This document shows, in pieces, positions 1-9,055 of a stretch of 64,000 nt of DNA. Source of the DNA: Phycisphaerae bacterium (GTDB lineage: Bacteria; Planctomycetota; Phycisphaerae; Phycisphaerales; UBA1924); the NCBI GenBank assembly GCA_016794925.1, contig JAEUIW010000008.1:103423-167422 (forward strand). The letters run 5' to 3'. Made by a program: the position numbers and the translations under genes. Every line of letters starts with the position of its first letter. The first letter of the stretch is position 1. Under the pieces are notes generated by a model. The model did no database searches. It was not told the origin of the DNA and saw nothing but the letters and a program-made list of their open reading frames with translations.

Positions 1-451
1 TGACCGTGAGCTGGGCCTGCTCCCCGTCCCGCCTGTACAGCATCCACCGCTCGCCCCCCAGGCCGCCGCGCCGCAGCTCGCGCCCGTCGGCGTCGCGTTC
101 CTCGAGCAGCCACGCGTCGGACCCCGCGTACAGGAGGCGGAACCGCGACGCGACCCGCTGCTCGAGGCACCGGCGAAGCAGCAGCAGGCGGTTTCGATCC
201 GGATGGTCCGGCTTGTCCTCGACCGCCCGCCAGCGCGCCCCGACCTCCTCCGCGGAGAGCAGCGAGGACCATTCCTCGTCCCACTCAAGTTCGATGCCGG
301 GAACATCCGCCGGTCGAACCTGCGTCGGGTTGGAGTGGTGCGCGACCCAACGCAGAAGGACTTCGGCGCGATCTCGATTCTCCGGCGGGACGGCCGCGCC
401 GCAGAGCAACAAGCCGAGCGAAGTGCCAGCAGCGCTGAGCATCGCCAACAT
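1..451 (-). CDS. Hypothetical exported protein, partial at window edge
   Basis: Open frame read leftwards from ATG at 451 with no stop before the window edge, so the C-terminus is missing. About 150 residues are visible. The N-terminus (MLAMLSAAGTSLGLLLCG) looks like a short signal or lipoprotein leader. The rest is charged and Trp/Glu-rich and matches no family I recognise. It follows nuoB on the same strand with a 49-nt gap, so the two may be co-transcribed. A run of twelve C (G on the coding strand) lies 8 nt before the start codon, where a ribosome-binding site would be. The frame is seen; export is inferred. Confidence 0.55.
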   Translation of the reverse strand, partial: MLAMLSAAGTSLGLLLCGAAVPPENRDRAEVLLRWVAHHSNPTQVRPADVPGIELEWDEEWSSLLSAEEVGARWRAVEDKPDHPDRNRLLLLRRCLEQRVASRFRLLYAGSDAWLLEERDADGRELRRGGLGGERWMLYRRDGEQAQLTV

Positions 452-459
452 AATATGTG

Positions 460-471
460 CCCCCCCCCCCC
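460..471. repeat. Homopolymer tract C12 before a start codon
   Basis: Twelve consecutive C on the plus strand (G12 on the coding strand of the leftward gene), 8 nt upstream of its ATG at 451. Such tracts are prone to slippage and could vary the spacing or strength of the ribosome-binding region. A sequencing artefact is also possible. Confidence 0.8.
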
Positions 472-500
472 AAATCAAACGTATCGAGATCCGCGGACCC

Positions 501-1061
501 TCAATACTGCAGCCCCACCGGCTGCGGCCGCACCGCGTGCGTCGGGGCCACCGCCAGCCCCAGGCCCACGCGCTTGCCCCCGTCCATCGGCGGCATCCCC
601 TCCTGGTCGATGTACCGCTGGATCATCATCACGCCCTCGATCAACTGTTCCGGGCGCGGCGGGCAACCCGGCACGTACACGTCCACCGGGATGAACTGGT
701 CGCACCCCTGCACCACCGCGTACGTGTCGAACACCCCGCCCGTGCTGGCGCACGCGCCCATCGAGATCACCCACTTGGGCTCGGTCATCTGCTGATAGAT
801 CCGCTGCAGCACCGGCATGGTCTTGATCGCGATCCGGCCCGCGACAATCAGCAGGTCGCTCTGCCGCGGGCTGAACCTCATGACCTCGGCCCCGAACCGC
901 GCCAGGTCGTACCGGCTCGACGCCGTGGCCATCAGCTCGATGCCGCAGCACGCCGTCGCGAAGGGCATGGGCCACAGCGAGTTCCGCCGTGACCAGTTGA
1001 TCACCCGGCGCAGCTGCGTCGTCAGGAACCCCTCGGCGGGAAGCGCGGCTTCAAGACCCAT
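501..1061 (-). CDS. nuoB: NADH-quinone oxidoreductase subunit B
   Basis: 186 aa, the usual length for NuoB, the complex I subunit that carries iron-sulfur cluster N2 next to the quinone site at the membrane interface. The cluster ligands are visible: the CC pair in ACCGIE (residues 38-39), Cys104 in GACAS and Cys133 in [17 protein letters not shown] ribosome-binding site sits 8 nt before the ATG. No other nuo gene is in the window: upstream is a small lipoprotein, downstream an unrelated exported protein. NuoB is therefore encoded apart from at least its usual partner nuoC, which is unusual. Family assignment is secure; whether it serves a full complex I encoded elsewhere is inferred. Confidence 0.97.
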   Translation of the reverse strand: MGLEAALPAEGFLTTQLRRVINWSRRNSLWPMPFATACCGIELMATASSRYDLARFGAEVMRFSPRQSDLLIVAGRIAIKTMPVLQRIYQQMTEPKWVISMGACASTGGVFDTYAVVQGCDQFIPVDVYVPGCPPRPEQLIEGVMMIQRYIDQEGMPPMDGGKRVGLGLAVAPTHAVRPQPVGLQY

Positions 1062-1157
1062 GAGCGAATCCTCCCGAACAGGCGAACGCGATCGTACGCC
1101 GACCCATCCTGAACCCCGACCCGACGTGCCCCCGTCTCAGCCCGGCACCCCCACCGG

Positions 1158-1370
1158 TTACGGCCGCTTTGTTTCCTTGCCGAAGATCCAGTCGTCCAGC
1201 GTGCTCGACTCCTGGTAACGCTCCTCGACCTTGTACTGATCCGACCCGAATCCCTTGGCGCTCGTGACCCGCTCGTAGCACCCGCCCAACAGCGCCAGCA
1301 CCGCCGCCGAGCCCAGTTGCAGCAGCAGCCCGATCGTCAGGACCCGCTTCGGCGGCAGACGCTTGCTCAT
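1158..1370 (-). CDS. Small putative lipoprotein
   Basis: About 70 aa from MSKRLPPKRV (ATG 1370); an in-frame ATG at 1391 would add seven residues before the basic leader. The sequence has a positive N-terminus, a hydrophobic stretch (VLTIGLLLQLGSAAVLALL) and then GGCYE, resembling a lipobox with Cys near residue 31. The remainder is short and polar. No family is recognised. It lies 96 nt upstream of nuoB on the same strand and may share its transcript. A single-pass anchor rather than a lipoprotein is also possible. Confidence 0.55.
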   Translation of the reverse strand: MSKRLPPKRVLTIGLLLQLGSAAVLALLGGCYERVTSAKGFGSDQYKVEERYQESSTLDDWIFGKETKRP

Positions 1371-1445
1371 CGGCGAACACTCCCGAGCCAACCCCCGTCA
1401 ATCAACACTCCCCCTCACCCCACCCTCAAGTTCGCGCGGCTCCGG

Positions 1446-2999
1446 TCACGGGGCCGTGCCGGGCATGGTAAGCCGCGCCGAACCAGACTCGGAGGCCGGC
1501 GACTCGACGATGGGCGTCCGGTTCACCGCCTCCTTGGCGGTCCACTCGGCCGAAGGTGGCGGGGGGAGCATCGCGGCCAGGGTCTCCCCTTCCACGCTCG
1601 CCCGGGACGCGGCGGCCACGCGGCTGAGGATCGACGCGGCCACCGGCGACACGGCCCGTTCCGCCGCCCGCGCCTGCATGGCCGACATGGCCTCGGCCAA
1701 CCCGATGGTGTCCGCCGGGCGCGCCAGCGTGTACGCCTCGTCCGCGCCGGACACCGCCGCGCTGGACGTCTGCCCCTCCGTCACGACCACACGCACGAAC
1801 CCCTGATCCGTGAATCGCGCCAGCAGCGACCGCACCAGAGGCTCGCGCAACCCGGTCTGCTTGGCCAGTTCGCCGGCGCCGATCGCCTGGCCGTTCTGGA
1901 ACGTGCGCCCCACCGCCGCGAGCACCAGCAGCCCCAGCGATGGATCGACCATGCCGTCCAGGTCCGATTCGCGCAGCCGCAGCCTGTGCCCGGCGGCCTG
2001 GCTCTGGATCGAGAAGCTCATCTGCAGGCCCAGCAGCACGATCATCCAGGTCACGTACACCCAGAGCAGGAACAGGGGCAACAGGGCCAGCGAGCCGTAG
2101 AGCGTCACGTAGCCGGTGGTCTTGTGCAGATAGAGCGTGAAGGCCGCCTTGCCCGACTCCAGCAGCACCGCGCCCACCAGCGCGCCGGCCATCGCCGGCC
2201 CCATCCGCACCTTGGTGTTCGGCAGCACCATGTACACCGTGAAGAGCAGGAGCCAGGAGATGCTCACGGTTACCGCGTACCCCAGCACCAGCAGGAACGT
2301 CTGGTTGGTCGAACCCGGAATATCGCTCGTCACGGTCAGCACCCAGGCGCGGAACGTCTCGCCCACGTAGAAGCTCGCCCACAGGCACAACGGACCCAGC
2401 GACACCAGCAGCCAGTACTGCTGCACCCGCCGCAACCAGCTCCGCCCGCGCGGCGCGGCGTAGATCTGGTTGAACGACCGCTCCACCTCCACCAGCATCG
2501 AGATGCACGCGTAGACCAGCATCGCCAGGCCGACCACGCCGATGGCGCCGAAGTTGATCTCGCTGACCTTATTTACGAGGCCCTGGATCCAGTCCGCGAT
2601 GCTCTGCCCCCCGGGAATCGGCGGGGGCGAACCGTCCGGGCCCGGCGGACCGACACCCTGCGTCACCGCGATCTGACCCAGCCCCACCAGGTCCAGGACC
2701 TTTCGAAGCAGGTCCGCCACCACCTGATCCGTCCCCTTGAACATCCGGAACGTGACCAGGGCCACCACCAGCAGGGGAAGCAAGCTGAAGATCGTGCGGT
2801 ACGTGAGCGCGGCGGACATCAGCGGCAGGTCGCCGAACGTGACCGAGTTGTATGTCTCGGTGATGACGTCCCAGGCGATGCGCCAGCGGCTGCGCTGGGA
2901 GGGAATGGACCCGGATCGCCACCCGACGCCGACGGGCGCGCGCACGCCCGCCACCCCGCCACCGGATCGGCTCACTCCGCCGGCGTTGTCGCTGTTCAT
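1446..2999 (-). CDS. YihY/BrkB family inner-membrane protein
   Basis: 517 aa with about six membrane segments between residues ~55 and ~345, the fold of the YihY/BrkB family (once mislabelled ribonuclease BN; true function unsettled). Typical family signatures are seen: the SAALTYRTIFSLLPLL first helix, FNQIYAAPRGRSWLRR, and the late TTGYVTLYGSLALLPLFLLW segment. An extra cytoplasmic C-terminal domain of about 150 residues, helical and winged-helix-like, follows the membrane part. Its ATG overlaps the stop of the upstream pseudouridine synthase (ATGA, 2996-2999), and CAGGAGA provides a ribosome-binding site inside that gene, so translation is probably coupled. Family call is strong, function unknown. 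Confidence 0.9.
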   Translation of the reverse strand: MNSDNAGGVSRSGGGVAGVRAPVGVGWRSGSIPSQRSRWRIAWDVITETYNSVTFGDLPLMSAALTYRTIFSLLPLLVVALVTFRMFKGTDQVVADLLRKVLDLVGLGQIAVTQGVGPPGPDGSPPPIPGGQSIADWIQGLVNKVSEINFGAIGVVGLAMLVYACISMLVEVERSFNQIYAAPRGRSWLRRVQQYWLLVSLGPLCLWASFYVGETFRAWVLTVTSDIPGSTNQTFLLVLGYAVTVSISWLLLFTVYMVLPNTKVRMGPAMAGALVGAVLLESGKAAFTLYLHKTTGYVTLYGSLALLPLFLLWVYVTWMIVLLGLQMSFSIQSQAAGHRLRLRESDLDGMVDPSLGLLVLAAVGRTFQNGQAIGAGELAKQTGLREPLVRSLLARFTDQGFVRVVVTEGQTSSAAVSGADEAYTLARPADTIGLAEAMSAMQARAAERAVSPVAASILSRVAAASRASVEGETLAAMLPPPPSAEWTAKEAVNRTPIVESPASESGSARLTMPGTAP

Positions 3000-4270
3000 G
3001 GCGCGGGTCTCCTGGCGCGACGGATCAACGGACCTTGAATCGGAATGATCGTTGAGGGGGGCACGATTGGGGCCGTCCTTTGCGCGGTCAGTCTCTCCTC
3101 TTTTTTCGACCTTGGACCGTTCTGTACTCCGGATCCTTGGGGCATGGAACGAGGCGTTTTTCTCGCGCTTTCGTGTCCCCCTTCCATTATACGAATAGGA
3201 CGCGGATTAGTTTTCAAAATTTTCGTTTTTTGTTTGGCTAACGGAACAACGCTGCCGGACTGTGAACTCGCTGGGAATTCAAGCGTTGGAGTATTAGTTA
3301 TAGGACGCATGCGCGATTGCTTGATCAGTGCTCGCACAGAACGAAGCTCATCACGTGTCAATTCGCGCCATTCCCCTGGGCCAAGGCTCGTGAGCGCGAG
3401 CGGTCCCAGTCCGGTACGAACGACTCTCCGAACGCGCTGCCCGCCGATCGCAAGTAATTGCGATAGCGGGACTTCCTGCGCACCAAGCGTGCGAACTTCG
3501 AGCACCGTGCGAAGGCCGGGGCCAGCGGATTCTGACGCGCGAGATTGCAACTGATTCTCGGGGCCTGCCGCGCGACGGGGCTTGAAGCGACTCGAACGTT
3601 CGCGGGGTTCTGGGTTCGTGACGCCCACCGCCCGGATGACGATTTCGGTCTGGGCTCCGCGGCGTCGGAAACCAAACTCTGGGCCCGAACGTCGGGTCGC
3701 CTCACGGACTGATTGCTGCAATTCGGCAACCTGAGCGGGTTGCAACACCCCTAAAATAGTGGCTTCGTGGACTCGTTCCACGCCGAAGCTCGGGTGCGTC
3801 AGGCGGTGCGCAAGGTCGCCGTCGTTGGTCAAGAGGACCAGGCCGGAGGTATGAAAATCGAGGCGCCCGACGGGAAAGAGGCGCGCCCCGGAGGGGTGTT
3901 TCACGAGGTCCATGACGGTGGTGCGCCCGCCGTCGTCGCTGGCGGTGCACATGACACGCTCGGGCTTGTTGAACAGCACATAGAGGCGGCGCGACTCGAA
4001 CGCGATGGGCACCTGACGGCCGTCCACGGCCACGCGATCCACGCCGGGCCTGACGAATGCGGGGAGGCGGCGAACCACGGATCCGTTGACGGTGACGCGC
4101 CCTTTTTCGATCATCGCCTCGCACGCGCGGCGTGCTGCGACGCCGGCGGCCGCGAGCGCGCGCTGGAGGCGGATCGGCTCTGGACCGCCCTGGCTCTCCG
4201 CCCCGCCCGCCCGCGATGGGGATGCGTCCGAGCGCGGGTTGGCACCGGAGGCCCGGCGGAGCCGCTTCAT
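2996..4270 (-). CDS. RsuA/RluB-type pseudouridine synthase with long tail
   Basis: About 424 aa from MKRLRRASG (ATG 4270); an ATG at 4339 would extend it by 23 residues but has no visible ribosome site. An N-terminal S4 RNA-binding domain (IRLQRALAAAGVAARRA) precedes the catalytic domain with the signature VGRLDFHTSGLVLLTNDG, whose Asp is the catalytic residue that isomerises uridine in rRNA. Two oddities are seen. The usual K-x-Y motif reads R-V-H (VERVHEATI). After the catalytic domain comes a basic, Ser/Pro-rich tail of about 110 residues encoded by clearly AT-richer DNA (about 3050-3350). The gene ends in an ATGA overlap with the BrkB-family gene. Catalysis is likely but not certain given the altered motif. 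Confidence 0.85.
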   Translation of the reverse strand: MKRLRRASGANPRSDASPSRAGGAESQGGPEPIRLQRALAAAGVAARRACEAMIEKGRVTVNGSVVRRLPAFVRPGVDRVAVDGRQVPIAFESRRLYVLFNKPERVMCTASDDGGRTTVMDLVKHPSGARLFPVGRLDFHTSGLVLLTNDGDLAHRLTHPSFGVERVHEATILGVLQPAQVAELQQSVREATRRSGPEFGFRRRGAQTEIVIRAVGVTNPEPRERSSRFKPRRAAGPENQLQSRASESAGPGLRTVLEVRTLGAQEVPLSQLLAIGGQRVRRVVRTGLGPLALTSLGPGEWRELTRDELRSVRALIKQSRMRPITNTPTLEFPASSQSGSVVPLAKQKTKILKTNPRPIRIMEGGHESARKTPRSMPQGSGVQNGPRSKKEERLTAQRTAPIVPPSTIIPIQGPLIRRARRPAP

Positions 4271-4443
4271 GCTCTCATCGTAGGGGGCGGTGGCAACCTG
4301 CCTTCGCTCCGGGTGCGTGGCGCGGTCCGGCGCAAACATTGCACGAACGAGCGCTCACGGGTCGATCAGATGCGTGCGGTCGGGAGCGGTGCGACGGGCT
4401 CGCGCGGCATCGTGACCGCATCACTCTCCCGGATTCACACGCG

Positions 4444-5895
4444 ATGCCCCAGCCACAGATCACGGTCGCCGCGTCCGAAAAGACCATCGACGGGATCTTC
4501 CTGTCCCCGCGGGTGGTGGACCGGGAGGCGTATCACGAGTACGCGGCGGCGTTGCGGGCGCTGATCGAGCACGCGACGGAACGGGCGGCGGAGTTGCGGC
4601 GCGCGGTCGCGGAGGCCGATGCGGCGCTGCGCGGGGCGGCGGACCTGGCGCCCAAGCATCAGTCCCGGGTGGAGCTCGGCGCGCGCCTTCTGGCCACGCT
4701 GGACCAGCGGATGAAGGACGCCGAGGCTTCGTTCGCGCGGGTGCGAGAGGCCGGTGAGATGGTCGCGCGATTCGAGACGAGGTCGGAGAGCCTGCTGGCG
4801 TCGCGTCTGGCGGAGGTCGAATCGCGGCTGGCGGCGTCGGCGGATCGGGCCGCGCATGAGGCGAGCGAGCGTCTGACGGCGGCCGGGGCCGCGATCGTTG
4901 ACGATGCACGGAGCGCGGCGGGGGCGGGGGCCTCGGAGCTGCTCGTGCAGGCGGCGCGGCACCGGGAATGCCTCGACGCGCGCGCGACGGAGCTGGAGCG
5001 GGACCTGATGGAGATGGGCGGTCAGCTCGAGGCGGTGGCGCGCACCCTGGCGGCGCGGATGGCCGACGCCGCGACGGGGCACCTGACGCAGCTGTCGGAC
5101 GGCGCGGCGGCGTTGGCGGAGCGGGCCGGGCAACGGTCCGAGGCGCTGCTGGCCGAGATCGAGTCGCGGCGCGCGGACGCGGCGGCAACACTGGACCGGC
5201 TGGCGCGCGACGCGGCGTCGTTGCGTGCCACGCTGGGAGGGGAGTTCGGGCCGCGGATCGATGCGCTGGGCGGGCTGTGCGCGCGTGCGGAGCGCCTGAT
5301 CGGGGACGCGTCGCGTCCGGGCGAGAGCCCGCTGGGCGAACTGGTGTTCCGCGCGGAATCGGCGCTGGAGCGCGCGCAGGGGACGCTCTCGATGCTGGAA
5401 TCGGCGCGGGAGCGGGCCGCGGGCGTGCGACAGGAGATCGCCGCGGAGTTCACTCGGGCGCTGGACCTGGCGGACCGCCTGTCGGCGCGCCAGGCCGAGC
5501 TGGACGGGTCGGTGCGTGCGACGCTCGATCTGTGCCGCGACGCCGACGCGGTGCTGCGTGCGCGCGCGGGGGATCTGGACGAGCGGGCGCGCGTGACCAC
5601 GGCCGGCGCGGCGGCGGCCCTGGACCGCCTGGGCGCGCTGCGGGACGAGACCGGCCGCCTGCTGGAGGAGCACGAACGGCTGGGCGAGCGGATGACGTCG
5701 CTGGCGGCGCAGCTGGCGCCGTGGCGGGCGGTGCTGAGCGGTCGGGCCGGCCCCGATGACCTGCCGGCGCCGCTGGGGGAGATCGTGGTCACGGTGCGGA
5801 AGGAGCTTCGGGAGGACCTTTCGCGGATCGCGGGCGCGCTGCGGGATGTCGCCGACCGCACCGACGGGCTGCTGGGCCCGGGCGCGGGATCCTGA
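4444..5895 (+). CDS. Long coiled-coil protein of unknown function
   Basis: 483 aa from ATG 4444. Almost the whole protein is Ala/Arg/Glu/Leu-rich heptad-like sequence, predicted by eye to be a long alpha-helical coiled coil. It has no signal peptide, no membrane segment and no catalytic motif. A short non-repetitive head (PQITVAASEKTIDGIFLSPR) comes first and a helical tail follows. It is divergent from the pseudouridine synthase and converges on serA with a 9-nt gap. A structural, cytoskeletal or chromosome-associated role would fit the shape, but nothing in the sequence decides it. The frame extends further upstream, but those codons overlap the divergent gene. Confidence 0.75.
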   Translation: MPQPQITVAASEKTIDGIFLSPRVVDREAYHEYAAALRALIEHATERAAELRRAVAEADAALRGAADLAPKHQSRVELGARLLATLDQRMKDAEASFARVREAGEMVARFETRSESLLASRLAEVESRLAASADRAAHEASERLTAAGAAIVDDARSAAGAGASELLVQAARHRECLDARATELERDLMEMGGQLEAVARTLAARMADAATGHLTQLSDGAAALAERAGQRSEALLAEIESRRADAAATLDRLARDAASLRATLGGEFGPRIDALGGLCARAERLIGDASRPGESPLGELVFRAESALERAQGTLSMLESARERAAGVRQEIAAEFTRALDLADRLSARQAELDGSVRATLDLCRDADAVLRARAGDLDERARVTTAGAAAALDRLGALRDETGRLLEEHERLGERMTSLAAQLAPWRAVLSGRAGPDDLPAPLGEIVVTVRKELREDLSRIAGALRDVADRTDGLLGPGAGS

Positions 5896-5904
5896 TCCCT
5901 CGGC

Positions 5905-7161
5905 TTACCACAGCTCGCGGACACGGATCGTCTCGGGAAGGTCCGAGAGCGAGCGCACGATTCGATCGGTCTTGCCGGGGGACACGTCAAGGACGACGTA
6001 GCCGACGTCGCCGCGCGTCTGCAGGTATTCGCCGGCGATGTTGACGCCCAGCTGGGCGATGACGGCGTGCATCTTGCTGAGCACGCCGGGCACGTTGCGA
6101 TGAAAGTGGAGGATGCGGTGCCTGCGGGGCGCGCCGGGCGCGGCGTGGTCGGCTTCGGCGTCCTGCGCGGGAAGATCGACTTCGGGCACGTTCACGGCGC
6201 CGGACGTGACACCGGCGTTGATGAAGCGGATGAGCTTCTCGGCGGCGTCGGCGGCGATGGCCTCCTGCGCCTCCTCGGTGCTGCCGCCGATGTGGGGGGT
6301 GAGGATGACGCCGGGGAGGGCGCGGAGTTCGCTCTCGAAGCGCTCGCCCTTGCCCGCGGGCTCGACGGGAAAGACATCGATGGCGGCGCCGGCGAGACGC
6401 TTCTCGCGGATGGACTCGGCGAGGGCGGGCACGTCAACGACCGTGCCGCGGGCGTTGTTGATGAGGTACGCGCCCTTCTTCATCTTCCGCAACTGGGCCC
6501 GGCCGATCATGCGCTCGGTGCGCTCGGTTGCGGGCACGTGGAGGGTGACGGCATCGGACTGGCCGAGGAGCTCGTCGAGCGTGCGCACGGGACGGGCGTT
6601 GCCGAGCGCCAGGCGGCGGGCGATGTCGAAGAACAGCACGCGCATGCCCATCGCCTCGGCCAGCACGCTGACCTGGGAGCCGATGCGGCCGTAGCCGACG
6701 ATCCCGAGCGTGCGTCCGCGGACCTCGTGGGCGCCGCCCGCCGACTTGTCCCATTCGCCGCGGTGCAAGCGTTCGTTCTTGCCCGCGAGATCGCGGAAGA
6801 GCGCGATCACCTCGGCGATGGTCAGCTCCGCGACGGAGCGGGTGTTGCTGAACGGGGAGTTGAACACGGGGATGCCGCGGGACGCGGCCGCGTGCGCGTC
6901 CACCTGGTTGGTGCCGATGCAGAAGCAGCCCAGGGCCAGCAGGCGGGCCGCGCGGCCGAGGGCGGGCGCGTCCACCTCCGTCTTGGAACGGATGCCCAGC
7001 ACGTGCGCGCCGGCCAGGGCCCGCTCCAGCGCGGGCCCTGAGAGGGACTTGTCGTGCGCGTCGACCGCGAAGCCTTCCTCACGGAACATCGCCTCGGCGC
7101 GGGGATGGATCCCCTCGACGAGGAACACGCGGATCTTGTTCTTGGGGAACGACGTCTTCAT
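5905..7161 (-). CDS. serA: D-3-phosphoglycerate dehydrogenase
   Basis: 418 aa, the size of the E. coli-type enzyme. It oxidises 3-phosphoglycerate to 3-phosphohydroxypyruvate with NAD, the first step of serine synthesis in the cytoplasm. The Rossmann signature GYGRIGSQV lies near residue 155. The catalytic triad is visible as Arg in NNARGTVVD, Glu in DVFPVEP and His in TPHIGGS. A C-terminal ACT domain (from about residue 345, ending at VRELW) is the site where serine usually inhibits the family. It is a stand-alone gene between a coiled-coil gene and uppP; no serB or serC is nearby. Confidence 0.95.
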   Translation of the reverse strand: MKTSFPKNKIRVFLVEGIHPRAEAMFREEGFAVDAHDKSLSGPALERALAGAHVLGIRSKTEVDAPALGRAARLLALGCFCIGTNQVDAHAAASRGIPVFNSPFSNTRSVAELTIAEVIALFRDLAGKNERLHRGEWDKSAGGAHEVRGRTLGIVGYGRIGSQVSVLAEAMGMRVLFFDIARRLALGNARPVRTLDELLGQSDAVTLHVPATERTERMIGRAQLRKMKKGAYLINNARGTVVDVPALAESIREKRLAGAAIDVFPVEPAGKGERFESELRALPGVILTPHIGGSTEEAQEAIAADAAEKLIRFINAGVTSGAVNVPEVDLPAQDAEADHAAPGAPRRHRILHFHRNVPGVLSKMHAVIAQLGVNIAGEYLQTRGDVGYVVLDVSPGKTDRIVRSLSDLPETIRVRELW

Positions 7162-7228
7162 TCGGTTGCCGCGGGCGAACGCCCGATTCTCCTGCTCCCC
7201 CTCGACCTGGCCCGCGCGGGGCCCGCGC

Positions 7229-8185
7229 TCACCGATCGGCTCCCGGCGGGTGATCCGGGTTGGCGGCCGATTTCTCGATCGGGCCGCGGGGCGTGGATGT
7301 CTCGCTGTCGGGCACGATCGTCACCATGCCGCGCGCGACGAGCAGCAGCAGCACGACCCCGGCCGCGACCCGGTACCAGCCGAAGGGGCTGAGGCCGCGG
7401 CGGTTCAAGAAACCGACCAGCCAACGCACCGCCAGGGCGGCGCTGATCGCGGCCACGAGCACGCCGACCATGGTCGCGGTGATTCCCAGCTCCTGAAAGA
7501 GGTTGGGTTCGCCGGTCAAGCGGGAGTGCTTGAGGTTCTTGTACAGGTCCAGCCCCGCCGCGGCGGTGAGCGTGGGGACGCCGAGGAGGAACGAGAACTC
7601 GGCCGCCGCCGCGGGTCGGAGGCCCACGAAGAACCCGCCGGTGATGGTCATCATGGAGCGGCTGACGCCCGGCCACATGGCGACGCACTGGATGAGTCCG
7701 ATCTTGACGGCGTCCGGGATCGACAGGTCATCGATGCCCTTCTCGGCGCTGGGCGCCGGAGGCGGGCCGAAGCGGCCCCGGCGCCATTGGTCCACCGCCA
7801 TCATGTACAGGCCGCCCACGATGAAGGCGATCGCCACGGGCGCGGCGAAGAAGAGGTGCGCCTTGATGGTCTTGTGCAGCACCAGGCCGACGGCGGCGGC
7901 GGGGAGGAACGCCGCGGCCAGATTGAACACCAGCCGGAGGCCGGCGGGATCGCGCCCGAGCGCGCCCCGCAGCATCTGCGCGAAGCGGGGCCAGTACAGC
8001 CCCACCACCGCAAGAATCGCCCCGCCCTGGATCACCACGTTGAACGAGTCGACCGCGTCCTTGACATTGGGATGGGCCGGGTCCTCGAGCCCCATGAGCG
8101 AGGAGGCCACGATCAGGTGGCCGGTGGAACTTATCGGCAGGTACTCGGTGACGCCCTCGACCAGGCCGAGCACCGCCGCTTGCAT
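7229..8185 (-). CDS. uppP: Undecaprenyl-diphosphatase
   Basis: 318 aa from MQAAVLGLVEG (ATG 8185); an upstream ATG at 8236 would add a basic 17-residue extension. This integral membrane enzyme removes phosphate from undecaprenyl diphosphate to recycle the lipid carrier for peptidoglycan and surface glycans. The family motifs EGVTEYLPISSTGHLI and PGVSRSMMTI hold the catalytic Glu, Ser and Arg. It is longer than the usual ~270 aa because of an Arg/Pro-containing loop (DQWRRGRFGPPPAPSAEKG). At least seven hydrophobic helices are seen. It lies 67 nt upstream of serA on the same strand. Confidence 0.95.
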   Translation of the reverse strand: MQAAVLGLVEGVTEYLPISSTGHLIVASSLMGLEDPAHPNVKDAVDSFNVVIQGGAILAVVGLYWPRFAQMLRGALGRDPAGLRLVFNLAAAFLPAAAVGLVLHKTIKAHLFFAAPVAIAFIVGGLYMMAVDQWRRGRFGPPPAPSAEKGIDDLSIPDAVKIGLIQCVAMWPGVSRSMMTITGGFFVGLRPAAAAEFSFLLGVPTLTAAAGLDLYKNLKHSRLTGEPNLFQELGITATMVGVLVAAISAALAVRWLVGFLNRRGLSPFGWYRVAAGVVLLLLVARGMVTIVPDSETSTPRGPIEKSAANPDHPPGADR

Positions 8186-8283
8186 CACGCTCAGGACACC
8201 CAAGGGGAGCCTCCTTGCCCGCCCGCGCCTCGTCACGAGATTCGTGCCGCGGAGGTTCTATCGATCCGTCGGCACCGCTGGGA

Positions 8284-8994
8284 CTACTTCTCCCGCACGC
8301 CGCCGACCATGCGTTCCCAGTCGCCGTCGAGGGCCTTCACGGCGTCGGCGGGGCCGGTGAGCTTGATGAACACGGTGCCGGCGCGGCCCTCGGCGATGCA
8401 GCCGCGGAAGCCGTGGTCCGGGCGCGGGGTCTGTGGCTGGCCGGGCATGCCGTCGAGGTACGTGCCCTCCATGCTCACGGTCGTGATCTTGACGCCGTTG
8501 ACGGTTCGGGCCACGGGCCGCGGCCGGGACGGCTGGCCCGCGTCGTCCTTCACCTGGGCGGCCCAGCGGCTGATGTTCGACTGCACATCGCCGCCCTGTC
8601 CGGCGCCGAAGAAGTAGAAGACGACGTTGACATCGCCGGGGGCTTTCAGTTCCGCGGCTCGCATCTGGCTGCCGCCGGCCGATCGCTCCCAGCCCGCCGG
8701 AGCCGACCATTCCATCCCGGCGACGGCGATGGCGCCGCCCGCGCCGCCTCCGGAGATCGACTCGGCCATGCCCGCGGCTTCCTCATCGCGCTGCTGAGCC
8801 TTCCCCTTCAGGTCCTTGGCCATCTTGGCGGACTTGCCGAGGATGCTCTGCGGTTGGTCCGCCACCGAGAGTCCGCCCCCACCCCCACCGCCACCGCCAC
8901 CGCCACCCGAGCCACCTTTTTCCTCGCACGCGGCGAGCCCAAAGACGATCGCCCCGGTTGCCGCCAGCATGACGATGTGTCGTGTCGTGGTCAT
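8284..8994 (-). CDS. Putative lipoprotein with polyglycine linker
   Basis: 236 aa. The N-terminus is a lipoprotein leader ending in the lipobox LAAC (Cys about residue 23). It is followed by a run of about twelve Gly, a helical Lys/Glu stretch, and a compact C-terminal domain (about residues 90-236) with motifs such as MEWSAPAGWER. The domain resembles solvent-exposed beta domains found in planctomycete lipoproteins, but I cannot name it. The polyglycine is encoded by repetitive GGC/GGT-rich DNA that could slip. It lies 98 nt upstream of uppP on the same strand. Lipidation and periplasmic location are inferred from the leader. Confidence 0.7.
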   Translation of the reverse strand: MTTTRHIVMLAATGAIVFGLAACEEKGGSGGGGGGGGGGGGLSVADQPQSILGKSAKMAKDLKGKAQQRDEEAAGMAESISGGGAGGAIAVAGMEWSAPAGWERSAGGSQMRAAELKAPGDVNVVFYFFGAGQGGDVQSNISRWAAQVKDDAGQPSRPRPVARTVNGVKITTVSMEGTYLDGMPGQPQTPRPDHGFRGCIAEGRAGTVFIKLTGPADAVKALDGDWERMVGGVREK

Positions 8995-9055
8995 GCGCCA
9001 AGTGTAGAAGCACCGGAGGGGCCGGCGGGTTCGGCGCGCCAGCCCCGCGAACCGG

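Noticed and set aside
1317..3038. A 573-codon plus-strand frame
   Set aside because: It runs antisense over the BrkB-family gene, which has clear membrane helices and family motifs.
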